NCBI GenBank assembly: GCA_007922195.1
Contig: ML682008.1
Location: 2,034,552 to 2,098,551 of the forward strand
From: Podocnemis expansa
Lineage: Eukaryota > Chordata > Testudines > Podocnemididae
Reading direction: 5' to 3'
DNA length: 64,000 bases
Shown here: piece after piece, positions 45,616-55,592 of the stretch
Numbering within the stretch: the stretch's first letter is position 1
Layout of the letters: each line of letters begins with the position of its first letter
Notes under the pieces: generated by a model
The model's input: the letters and a program-made list of their open reading frames with translations, nothing else
Told to the model about the DNA's origin: nothing
Databases searched by the model: none
Translations under genes and position numbers: made by a program

Positions 45616-45819
45616 CACTAAAGCAGGTGTCTCAAACATGCAGCCCACGGGCCGCATGCAGCTCCTCAAGCTATTCCTGTGGCCAGCAATGACACTGTCA
45701 TTACCAATATTTGCAATATCATTGTATGAAAAGGTTTCAGTGGTGCAGCCCTCAGGCCAGCATACTAGTCCTCATGAGACCCTCATGGTGATTTGAGTTT
45801 GAGACCCCCTGCACTAAAG
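45616..45819. mobile_element. hAT-type MITE (CAGGGGTCTCAAAC family), copy 4
   Basis: Element 45624-45811, with left end CAGGTGTCTCAAACATG and right end GAGTTTGAGACCCCCTG, flanked by perfect 8-bp duplications CACTAAAG. It aligns with the copy at 42098 along its length. It inserted into the 3' end of an MIR relic. Confidence 0.93.
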
Positions 45820-45994
45820 ATTCAGAAGCTTTCAGAGACTATAATAACAGCTGCTATGTAGCATAGCTAAACCTTTTGGTTTTCTCCTAAATATTGCAGT
45901 AAAGAGCTGTGATACAGCTAGGAATTCAGAATACATCAACTGCGAACAAAGTGAGTATGTTACCATGACAAAGTGAGAATTTTGTTTTAATATT

Positions 45995-47395
45995 GTGTGT
46001 GTGCACCTCAGTTTCTCCTATATCATGCCCAAGTATCTAAGTAGTGGGACAAGGTTTTGTGATCTCTGTAGAGACCGCTAGAGGACAGGTGTGACTGCCG
46101 TTTAGGTGTCTGGGTCCAGACAATGGCTGGACATTCTACATCCTTGCAACTAAGGGTTGGGGCCCATTCTCTGCAAGAGCCTGCTTGGAGGACTTGGCGA
46201 ACAAACACAAAGGTGAAGGCCAGGTGACCAGTTTGCCTGGGAAAGAGATGCAGAGCACCTGAGCCTGACTCAGGAGGTAGGCTGATGGAAACTAATCAGA
46301 TTCCTGGTTTGTAATCTTGGGGGGGGGAGAGCCCAGAGCCGGAGCAGTGGTGTATCCAGGCTGCCTGGCCCTAAACAGCCAAATCAAATTTGACTCCCCC
46401 ATGCCTTGTGCCACCCCAATCCTGCTCTGCAGCCCCAAGCACGCAGCAGGAGGGTCCCAGCTCCACCCCTCAGCTGACACAGGGAGGGGGGAACTATATA
46501 GGCTGGGCCCCTGGATTAGAGGGGGCACACCCAGGCTGCTGGGTTTTGGGGTGCTGTCCCTGCTATCGCAACATCTGGCCCAGACTGGCAGCAGGGCAAC
46601 ACCCGGCACTGGAGGGGGCCCATTCAGCACTGGGGGGACGGGGCCAGAGTTTGCCCTCCACAGCATTCCTATATTGCCCCTGGCTGCTGGCCGACTGGTT
46701 CACTGCAGGGGTTGTTGTTGGTGGTGGGGTTTGGCAGGTGCATGGGGCACCAGAGAGAAGCATCCCACGCTCCAGCCAGCTTTCCCCTCCCTCTCGCAGT
46801 GATCCAACCAGGTAGCAGCAGGGCAGGAACACTGCGGAGGTGGCCTCTAACCCTGGCACCCTTCTGAGCTAAATGGGCCCTTCCAGTGCAGGGGTCCACT
46901 ATGCTGCCAGTCTGGTCCAGGCAGTAGGAGAGTGTGAGTGGCACCCTGAATTTGAGCATCCCTATAATCCAGGCTGGTACAGGGTGAGCCCAGTGCCCCC
47001 CCTACAGCCTGGCACATAGGAGCCCAGCCCTTCCCCCTCCACACCATTTTGGCATGCTACTGGCCCAGGGCTCTCTATCTCCCCAAGATGGACCTTGCTG
47101 GATCCTCCTGCTTTCTGGGCTAAGAAGAACTGCTCCATGCTGTGTTCCAGACAACCAATAAACCTTTCCCTTTTGCAAGGCTGTCTGAGAGTCCCTACTG
47201 ACTGTGAAGTTGAGGGTGCGTAGCTCCACTGGGAGGGAGTGTAAGCTTCCCTAAGTCAACCTATGGGGAACTCATGGACTGAACCACTTGCTGAATCCTC
47301 GGAGGTCAGACTCAGGAGGCACTAAAGCCAGTGAGGCTTGCCTTAGTCAGATTGTGCCCTGAGGGGTTCTCCACAAGAGGGTTCTCTGTGTGACA
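45995..47395 (+). mobile_element. LTR interrupted by GC-rich DNA
   Basis: Starts TGTGTGTGTGCACCTCAG and ends TCTGTGTGACA (TG...CA). The 5' part (TGGGACAAGGTTTTGTGATC; TAGAGGACAGGTGTGACTGC) and 3' part (AAGATGGACCTTGCTGGATC; CAACCAATAAACCTTTCCC with an AATAAA signal at about 47157) match an LTR type I know from turtles. About 46315-47050 is unrelated GC-rich DNA with a run of G, open in several frames; it looks inserted. No internal coding region and no clear 5-bp duplication were found. Confidence 0.65.
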
Positions 47396-47403
47396 TTCAT
47401 TTA

Positions 47404-47605
47404 GAAAGGAGGAGTTCTTCTAAAGACTAACCAGTTTATTGATCATGTGAGCTTTCATGGGAGAAAATCTCATCTGACAAAGTGGACTTTTGTCCCACGA
47501 AAGCTCATGCAATCAATAAAGTGGTTAGTTTTTAGAAGTGCAACGGACTCCTTGTTTGTTTTGCTGAACTAGACTGACATAGCTACCCCTCTAGAACCTG
47601 TCATT
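47404..47605 (+). mobile_element. Hairpin repeat family P, compact palindrome
   Basis: Almost perfect inverted arms of about 60 bp: TCTAAAGACTAACCAG and ATGTGAGCTTTCATGGGAG on the left; CCCACGAAAGCTCATGC and GGTTAGTTTTTAGAAGTGC on the right, with the centre near 47480. Ends AACTAGACTGACATAGCTAC. The flanks CATTCATTTAGAAA and CATTCAGAAAA may be a decayed target duplication. Confidence 0.82.
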
Positions 47606-48079
47606 CAGAAAAGTTTCCATTCACCAGTTACAATGACTTCCTTGAGACTTTCATAAACTCAGAGATTTACTTTTTCAGCAATTACAAGGATAAACTTTGT
47701 CTTCTGTCTTTGTAATACCACAGAATTTACCCCACTGATAACTGATGGCTATTTTTTTCATTTTCCCATTCCTTTGACTGAAATCCTTATTCTAGAAAGC
47801 TTTTCATCCTCAAAGCTCTTTACAAAGATTAATTAATTAATCCTCCCAATCACCTGAAATAGGGAATCATCATTATTCCTGTTACAATAGGTAGCTTCAC
47901 AAAAAATGGTTATTATACTATTGTTCTATCTAAGGTAAAGCCTAATAATTTAATTTGGAGAACTCAGCTTTCAGGAACTGTTTGGTGAGAGAAGGCTGTA
48001 TGTGTGGCAGAAGGAAATAAGTCTGAATGTGACACAGCCTGGGCTCTCTCTCTTGAAGCCTGAACACGGAACAATTCCT
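47606..48079. other. No recognised gene
   Basis: Unique by eye. Confidence 0.5.
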
Positions 48080-48205
48080 ATTTGACCAACAGGTAAATTG
48101 AAGCTCAGAGAGGCTGTGTTTCTCCCTAGGCCACAGAGATAGTACATGTTAGAACTGGGATCAAAACTCAATTGACCCCCATGGCATTAGAATGTTCTGG
48201 CCATG
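48080..48205 (-). mobile_element. MIR/CORE-SINE-like relic
   Basis: Plus-strand AGGTAAATTGAAGCTCAGAG, then CTAGGCCACAGAGATAGTAC and GTTAGAACTGGGATCAAAAC, an old SINE in reverse orientation. Confidence 0.6.
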
Positions 48206-48513
48206 AATAGCCAGGTATCTTACCCACAACCGTGTAAGTTTTGTAAATATTGAACTACCATTATTTCAAGTTTCCTGCTCTCGCATGTTTTGAAGTATCT
48301 GCTAGGGACTGGTAAGTGCAGAGCTGTTAAACATTTGAGTTCAGTCCACTGTTGGAGATGGTGAGGGTCTAGCTATGCCAGTGCAGCATTTTAAGTGTAG
48401 CCCTGCCCTCGATTTATGACCCTTGAATGAGAACCCACAACCTGGACTCAGGCATCTGTAGGAATGAGTTAGATGTCTACTTTCATCTATATAAAGTGAC
48501 TGGTAATGAACAC

Positions 48514-49488
48514 TGTCACGGGATGCACATCTGTGCATCCTGGGTTATGATTTATACAATTTATGTGTGTCACTCGTACACTGTGATTGTATGATTTGTT
48601 GCCAATTATACCATGCAAGGCTTCTTTGGATGTTCATAACCTATTTCACATGGTTATTGTGATATTATGTTTCTTGCAACCTCATGAATGTGCACAAAGG
48701 TGAAACAAGTTTTTCTTGGCTGAGGCGGTGGAAGGCAGACAGAGCTCTCCCCCAGAAGCAAGCAAGCAAGCACCTGGAGGAGGCAACACAGATCTGCTGA
48801 TTGAGGTGGCTCAGACTGGATGAAAAGATAACCTCCACCCAGAAGGGGAGGGGTGAGGGGGAGTCAAAACAAAGGATTTTGGAAGGATTTGGGGGGTTTT
48901 GCCTGGGAATCTCCACCTTGAAAAAACTTCAAGCAAGATCTGCGCCCTGCGTGGTCTCAGGGAGAGGCTGGCTGTACAAGCATCTGACAGCTGAATACCT
49001 TGAGCATAAACTTGGACTATGAGGTCGGTTTAGGTAGAGATATCAGGTCAGTATGCGTGTTTTACCTTATTTTCTTGTGGTCACTCCTGACTCATTTATA
49101 TTATGATTCTGCCATGACTGACCATATTCTCACTTAGAATTATAATCTAATCAATCAACTAGTAGTTGTTTTATCTAAAGCTGTGTAATCTTTAGACGAT
49201 GTGAGGGAGGAAGGTTGGGCACAATCTTTTTCTTTGTTAAATGGACGGACTTGAGGATATGGTGTTTGGGAGTGGGTCCCAATCTCTGTAGAAGTGGCTC
49301 CCACGGTGGTATCTGGGGTTGGGGGTGCTTGCACCCACTGCTTGGGACTGATTGCGTGTGAAAGACTGGAGTGGACTGACTCAGAAGTGAGTAGTCACTT
49401 GGCAAGATGGGGCGAATCAGGCTGCAAGAGTGGGAATTGGGAGGTCACAGCAGCACACCGGACCAGATCGGGGGAACAGCCTGTCACA
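48514..49488. mobile_element. Putative LTR (TGTCACGGG...TGTCACA)
   Basis: TG...CA ends about 975 bp apart (TGTCACGGGATGC and CAGCCTGTCACA), the size of a long LTR. The inner sequence resembles turtle LTRs that open with TGTCACGGG. Flanking 5-mers do not match, and no poly(A) signal is clear, so the call is tentative. Open frames at 48665-49503 are short and unrecognised. Confidence 0.4.
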
Positions 49489-49499
49489 GACTCTACCTC

Positions 49500-49570
49500 A
49501 TAACTTTTAGTCTAATGGTTAGAGCACTTGCCTTTGATGTGGGAGATCCTGTTTCTTCCCACCTCTTCCA
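49500..49570 (+). mobile_element. tRNA-like SINE head, copy 1
   Basis: TAGTCTAATGGTTAGAGCAC resembles a polymerase III A box; GGAGATCCTGTTTCTTCCC may be a decayed B box. A related unit follows at 49860. Confidence 0.5.
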
Positions 49571-49859
49571 GAGAGAAAAAAGGTAAGCAATAGCCTCCTG
49601 GTCAAAACCTCTCGGGAGGGGTCTGTAAACCCTCAGCTGTGAGAGATTCTGATAATTACAGTAGGAGGCTCCCTCAGTCTCTCCTATTGAAACAGTTCCA
49701 CTGTGGAGAAATGATGAAAAGTGTTGTGCACAGGGAGAGAGGACCTGGTAGGTGCCCCACTCTTTGGATTACAGAGTCATTCTCCCTACAGGCTCAATGA
49801 CTATTATAATATTTATTCACACTGGAAATCATGGGGCCAGAAAGAAAGAGAATGAGTGA

Positions 49860-49930
49860 GTGTAATTGGTTAGGGCATCTTCTGCCCCTAAAGGTGGGAG
49901 ACCCTGGGTCCTGTCCGCGTGCACCACCCT
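49860..49930 (+). mobile_element. tRNA-like SINE head, copy 2
   Basis: GTGTAATTGGTTAGGGCATC and GGGAGACCCTGGGTCCTGTC parallel the unit at 49500. Both are too decayed for a tRNA gene call. Confidence 0.45.
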
Positions 49931-50974
49931 CTCATTATATATCCTCAGTAGCACAAACAGATGTCAGGTAACTGTGGATAGATGGCAGCAAGAGGCACAA
50001 TTGAAAGGTTATTTAGGGGCATGGAATTGCCCCACATGTTTGCTTCCACCACCACCCCTGAAACAATATGTATGCGGACAACATACATTAGCGATTACTG
50101 CTTCTTCTCCTGTTCTGCCCTGTGCTGGCCAGATGCTGTCAGAGCTTGCAGGCATTCCTCCCTGTCTGCACTATCATCAATCAATGTAGCAGGTGTTCAA
50201 AACAAGGACCAACAAAAGGGTTGACATGGTTGGGCTGTATATTCCCCCTAAAGGCACCATGAGGGTGAGGGAAAGCAGGATGAGGTGATACTTGGGGCTG
50301 GATCCTCTCAGTTAACTAGAAGATGGAGACTTATCTATCTGCAAGCAGAATAGAACACCCTCATATTACCTTCTCCTTGATAGGTACATCAATGCACTCC
50401 CAGCAGCATCTTGCTGAGCACCAACAGCAAGGTTCCTTTCCTTGATGTCAGATGCCCCCAACTCATCTAAACAGGCAGTCCACAAAGGAGGTGGCAGGAA
50501 GCACTGGGACTCCCACATTAGGAAAGGAGAAGCCGCCCTTCGAGGGGAGGATAGCTTATCACTCAACCAGCCACCCTACTTTCTCCCTCCCCGTGCTGCA
50601 TGGACATGTGGTGAGTGCTGTGGCCAGAGGAAGCCGCTGTCTCCTTGCTGCTGGCCATCCTGGTGGGAAGTGCCTCAAGAAGTCTGGGGTAGGTTGCATA
50701 TGACCCTGCACCTCTTCCCTCATGTATCAATCTGGTGGTACAGCTTCAACATAAGAGACAGAGAGCCCCATCGTAGAATAACCTATAGTGATCAATCCTG
50801 GCACAGAAGACCATTTGTTCAAATTCTTTCTCCTCCTCTGACAGCGGGGAAGATCGTACCTGGTTCTTTTACAACCCAGACAAGTCCTCTTGCTCCTTGG
50901 TGAAAAGTTGTAAGATAGGCCTCCTTCTCTAGCTGAATTTTAGGACTGATGAATCTAGGAGGGCATCTATAGAT
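49931..50974. other. No recognised gene
   Basis: No repeat identified. The 153-codon open frame at 50442-50903 overlaps other frames and shows no recognised domain. Confidence 0.45.
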
Positions 50975-51420
50975 GAGGGGTGGCCAAATTTATGGAACTC
51001 AAGAGCCACATAAGTTGATTATTAAACTTTTGAGAGCCGCAATGAGGCATATAGTCATATACTTTTACCTACTCCAAAATTACTAAGTTTAAAATTAATT
51101 GCACACTTTAATTTTATCGTAAAAAAAGGACAAATATTGATCCTACTAATGTCAGATTCTTATAACTACTTAAGGTTACTATGAAAACTAGGTCTATCCA
51201 GTAAAAACTTAGCTGCTGCTTGATGCAGAAGACTGCAAGCTAGTGGAGTGCTTTTTTAAAATCCCAACCATGCTGCACTTCTCCCCATCATCCCAACCCC
51301 CTCCTGAACATCTAGGCTGGGGCTGCTTTCCTAAACTGATTTGCTGATATTCTTCCAGGAGCCACAATTTTTCATTCAAGAGCCACATGTGGCTCTTGAA
51401 CCACAGTTTGGCCACACGTG
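50975..51420. mobile_element. hAT-like element (GGGGTGGCCAAA termini)
   Basis: The left end GAGGGGTGGCCAAATTTATG and the right end CACAGTTTGGCCACACGTG are inverted copies. AAGAGCCACATAAG near the left and CAAGAGCCACATGTGGCTC near the right continue the inverted arms. The interior is AT-rich. The 8-bp flanks match only in their last four bases, so the TSD is doubtful. Confidence 0.7.
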
Positions 51421-51889
51421 TCCCAGATCAAGCTTTGCTTGTGACTGAAGTGGCTAAATTCCTCTCTTCCCACAGGCCATGAATCACTCTGGGACTTATG
51501 GTTTCACTATACTCATGTTTATGCCACCTACGAGTGTAGGTGCACTGTGTCAGTCGCAGAGCTCCTCCCACTGAAGTGATAAAACCACCTAACTGAGCAC
51601 TGAACAGCAGTAGCTCTGTTGGTGAGACAGCTCTCCCCCAATATAGCACTACTTCCAAAACTTTTGTGGCTCAGCAGCGTTTTTATTTTCCTCCCCAGGG
51701 AACCTTTACAGTGGAAAATTAGGTGCTGAGTAAATTAGGCTGTTACAGAAAAGCCAAGTCACAGTTTTTGTGGATTGCATTGGTGCTGTGTATAGTAACT
51801 TGCATGCCTCCGTTAAAACTGTAGGCAACTCTGTTGCTTCTTGGCTCACCCCTTATGTGTCTACAAATGCTCCCATAATCCATAGACTC
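51421..51889. other. No recognised gene; possible old MITE remnant
   Basis: At 51530-51640, ACTGTGTCAGTCGCAGAGCT and GTGAGACAGCTCTCCC recall the interior of the element at 11081 but lack ends. Confidence 0.35.
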
Positions 51890-52426
51890 CCAGGCTGTGT
51901 TCACACACAGGGGGTTATTTTGATATAAGTCATTTTGAAACAACTTATATGAAATAATACCTTATTTCGAAATAACTTATGACGAATTAACAAAAAGTTA
52001 CTTTGAAATAAGGAAAAAGGCGGGAAACGAAATAGTAAGTTCACAGTGTGAACATGCTATTTTGCTTGGGGAGGGGGCTGCAGGCACCGGCAGGGTTCAG
52101 CACAGCCCAGCGATCCCCACGGGTGCCTGCAGAGGGGAGCTGAGGGTTCCCTGGCCAGGGTGCTGAGGGGGCAGCCTTTCAAATGTTGTTTTGGAACACC
52201 TTGTTCCGAAACAACATGTTCACACGCATTGTTTCAAAACAACGGTTGCGAAACAAGGTTGTTTTGCCCCCAAATGGGATTTAACTTGTTTTGAAACAAT
52301 ACTGTTGTTTTGAAACAACGGGTGCCCGTTGTTTTGAAACAACTGTGCATCGTGTGAAAGTGGTTTTTTCTGTTTCAAAACAACCTCGTTGTTTCGAAAC
52401 AAAAATGCTGGGTGAACACAGCCCCA
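51890..52426. mobile_element. TTCGAA-palindrome MITE with GC-rich core, TTGTTTCGAAACAA subfamily
   Basis: Element 51893-52423, with left end GGCTGTGTTCACACACAGG and right end GGGTGAACACAGCC, flanked by perfect CCA duplications. The termini and palindromes match 19171 and 29690. A GC-rich segment at about 52060-52170 contains TCCCTGGCCAGGGTGCTGAG, shared with the core of the 1.08-kb element at 13346. Confidence 0.88.
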
Positions 52427-52487
52427 GTGTAATCTGTTATTTGAATAAGGGCTCAGTTTAACTTGAATTGTGCCAGTTATAAAAATG

Positions 52488-52971
52488 TGATTATAGAAGA
52501 TTAGTGTTGGAAGAGACCTTATGGAATCATCTAGTCCAAACCCTTGCTCAAAGAAGGACCAAGCCCAACTAAGTCATCCCAGCCAGGCCTTTAACAAGCT
52601 AGACCTTAAAAACTTCCAAAGATGTAGGTAAACCACTCCAGGCTTCACTGCCCTCCTAGTGAAAAAGATTTTCCTAATATCCAACCTAGACTTCACTGTA
52701 ACTTGAGATCATTGCTTCTTGTTCTGTCACCTACTACCAGTAAGAACTGCCTATCTCCATCTTCCTGGGAATCCCCTTTCAGATGATTAAAGGCTGCAAT
52801 CAAATCTCCCCACATTCTTCTCTTCTGCATAATGAACAAAGCCTAGTTCCTTCAGCTTCTGTCCATAAATCATGCGCTCCAATCCCCTAATCATTTTTGT
52901 TGTCCAGTTTGGCCACATCCCTTCAGCAGTGAGGGGCCTAAAACTAGACACAATACTCCAAATGTGGCCTC
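52488..52971 (-). mobile_element. CR1 LINE 3' fragment
   Basis: Minus-strand CR1: GATTAGTGTTGGAAGAGACC, TCATCTAGTCCAAACCCTTG, AAAGATTTTCCTAATATCCA and CACAATACTCCAAATGTGGC. It carries the 3' UTR and the C-terminal part of ORF2, with several deletions, and is 5'-truncated near 52971. Confidence 0.9.
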
Positions 52972-54499
52972 ACATTTAACCAGGCAAGACATTCAGTACA
53001 GCACTTACTATATTAATATTTGAGTTCTTCTCAGGCCAGTACCACCCACAGACAATAAGAGGCTTTTCTTTAAAGAGCCAGACTTTGACATGACTGGAAG
53101 CTAAGCATTGCATAGATTATGCCTGGAATCCACAGTGCTACAAATGATATGTCTCTGCCTGAAGCGCTTTCAGCAGGTAAGAGAAATTATTCATTATTGA
53201 GTCAACTTCTTATGTGGGGGAGGGGCTGGGTGGAAAATATGTAAGATACTTAAAGCTAATGCCTCCCTTTGTGTTTTCTCATCACAGAGGAGTTGTCAAA
53301 TGCTGGTGTTATTAGATGTACCCATTTTCCCTTCTTTTTGAACCTTATAGACATTCATTTGAGATATACAACATAAAATTACACAATGGATACTTTCATT
53401 TCCTATTGTTAAATTGGGAGGCTTACAGCACAGTACACCAGGCACATTTACTTAAAACCTTGCAGTGGCTTTGTCCTTTTTCCTGCAGCTGAGCTTCTCA
53501 GTGGTTCTTTTTATTCAGATAATCGGTGCTTTTTATCTTGAGCTGTTATATCTATATAAGAACCATTCACTGAGTTGTGAACCATTTTCAGATGAGGACT
53601 TTTTCTAGTGTCTTATCAGGTCCAAGATATATCACACTCTGCCAGATTTGGCTATACATTACTAGTATTTGTGTTACAGCAACACTTAGAGCCCCCACCC
53701 AAGACCAGAGCCCTACTGTACTAAGTAGCGTATGGAGTTAGACATCCCCATCCCAAAGATTTTACAATCTAAATAGAGTCCATTCCTGACACTCAACCCC
53801 TATTGCAGAAGAACCAGAACATGAACACATCTGTGAATCAGAAGAAGGGAGGCACATGCATCCCTCTGAGTGACTAGTTCCTTGTTCTTCTGTTTGAGGC
53901 AGTGTCCGTGATTAGTTTACCAACAAGGCCATCTGGACAAGACCCTGATGTTACTCTACTTACAGCCAGGTCTACGTGTAATTGTGCAGTCACCGCACTG
54001 CAGTTTCTCCCACCATCCAGCAAGCTGTCCCTCAGGGTTGCAGGATCTAAAGAGCTATATTCACGGTTTGTCCTGATCATAAACTTCCTCCTTTACAAAT
54101 AGTGCTGAAAATGTTCTGTCAATTTAACTCCAGCTAAGAGCTCGTGGCTGGTGGTGCAATAATTTTTCTTCTCAGAATTTAGACTTTTGCTGTAATAAGC
54201 TACCACCCTCCCTAGTCCCTTGTATTCTTGTGTCAACACTGCCCCCAAAACAGAAGCACTATCATCTGTGTCTCATAGGAAAGGGGTTTTGAAACATGAA
54301 GAGACCAAGAGAGGAGGAATCGCTAGAGCCTTTTTCAACTCTGAAAATGCTACATCGCACTGCTGACCAGACAGTCCTCTTTTAAGGTGGTTTAACCCCT
54401 GACGGTAGGACAAAAACATTATGAGTTTGCCTGTTTTGGACAGGTGACACCATCTTTAAGAGTGCACCATTCCACCCCCTCAAGTGTGACCTCAAAGGT
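52972..54499. other. No recognised gene
   Basis: Unique by eye. Open frames at 53874-54102 overlap on both strands and are unsupported. Confidence 0.5.
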
Positions 54500-54615
54500 T
54501 AGAGGTTTGTTACAGGAGCGGGAGGCGGAGATTCTGTAGCCCAAATTGTACAGAAAGCCAGATTAGATGGTCATCTTGGTCCCTTCTGATTTTAGAGGCT
54601 ATAATTCTATCATGC
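54500..54615 (+). mobile_element. SINE or CR1 tail fragment
   Basis: AGATTAGATGGTCATCTTGG, TCCCTTCTGATTTTAGAGGC and TATAATTCTATCATG match the 3' tail shared by CR1 and CR1-mobilised SINEs. The head upstream is unclear. Confidence 0.6.
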
Positions 54616-55395
54616 CTGTGAGGTCATCCTGGTAGGTTTGGGCTGATGTTGTCTTAAAGAACATCTCCTGCACAATGTGAAGTAACCTCTCGCACACCGG
54701 GTGTATGAAGTCACACTGAAGAGAAGGGGTGGTGGGATCATCAAGATTGTGTCCCATATATGGTATGACCTTGCCTACACTATATGTGTGAGGTTGGGCA
54801 GGCAGGAGTGGGGTGTCACACTCAGAAAGATGGCACTGCCATGAAGCAGGATATGACATGCGCCATGCATGCAAGATCATACTTCAGGTGTAAGGTCACA
54901 GCATGACGGTGGGCCCACACCATTCCTGGAAGTGTTGAATGGCTGGTACTGGGAACCTGTCTATCGCCCCCTAATGCTTATCATTGGATTAGCTTCCCAT
55001 TCTCACTCAACCTATGCAGTGGTTTTACAAAATTAACAAACTCAGAAATGAACCTTCTGTAATAAGAGCAGAACCCTAAAAACTAGGTACCTCTTGAATG
55101 CCTAGGGAGTTGGCTAGCTCTGTAGAGTCTTAATTTTCTTTTTGTCAGTAAAAATTCCCTCTTTGTTAAGTGCATGCCAAGGATAGGTTACCTCTTTTTG
55201 GAACAACTCCCATTACTTTGGGTTCAGTTTCAAAATGACTGCTTTCAGCTGATCACACGTTTGTCAATGTTTCAGTTCCTAATCCAAGGTTTTAGTATGC
55301 ACATCTGGTTACATTACTCAGTCAGACTCTCTGCCTAGTGGGTGCTAGTTCCTGGACAGACTTTCTAGCTTTGTTTATGGGTAGCACCTTAACTG
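54616..55395. other. No recognised gene
   Basis: Nothing recognised. Confidence 0.5.
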
Positions 55396-55592
55396 TCTGT
55401 GGGGAAGCTATGTTGGTCCCGACATTTTAGAGAAGACAAGGTGGGTGAAGCAATGTTTTATCAGCCCAGCTTCTGCTGGTGAGAGACAAGCTTTTGAGTT
55501 ATACAGAGCTTGTAGGAGAGCTCATCTCTTCCACCTACAGAAGTTGGTTCAATAAAAGACAAGAGGGGTGAAGTAATCTCTCTTAAATGGGC
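55396..55592. mobile_element. Hairpin repeat family Q, copy 2
   Basis: Starts GGAAGCTATGTTGGTCCCGA, then GAGAAGACAAGGTGGGTGAA and AGCTTCTGCTGGTGAGAGAC. The second half returns inverted: CTACAGAAGTTGGTTCAATA and AAAAGACAAGAGGGGTGAAG. It is the same palindrome as at 7326-7545. Confidence 0.72.

Noticed and set aside
49500..49570. Possible tRNA gene
   Set aside because: An A-box-like word is present, but the B box and cloverleaf are degraded; a SINE relic is more likely.
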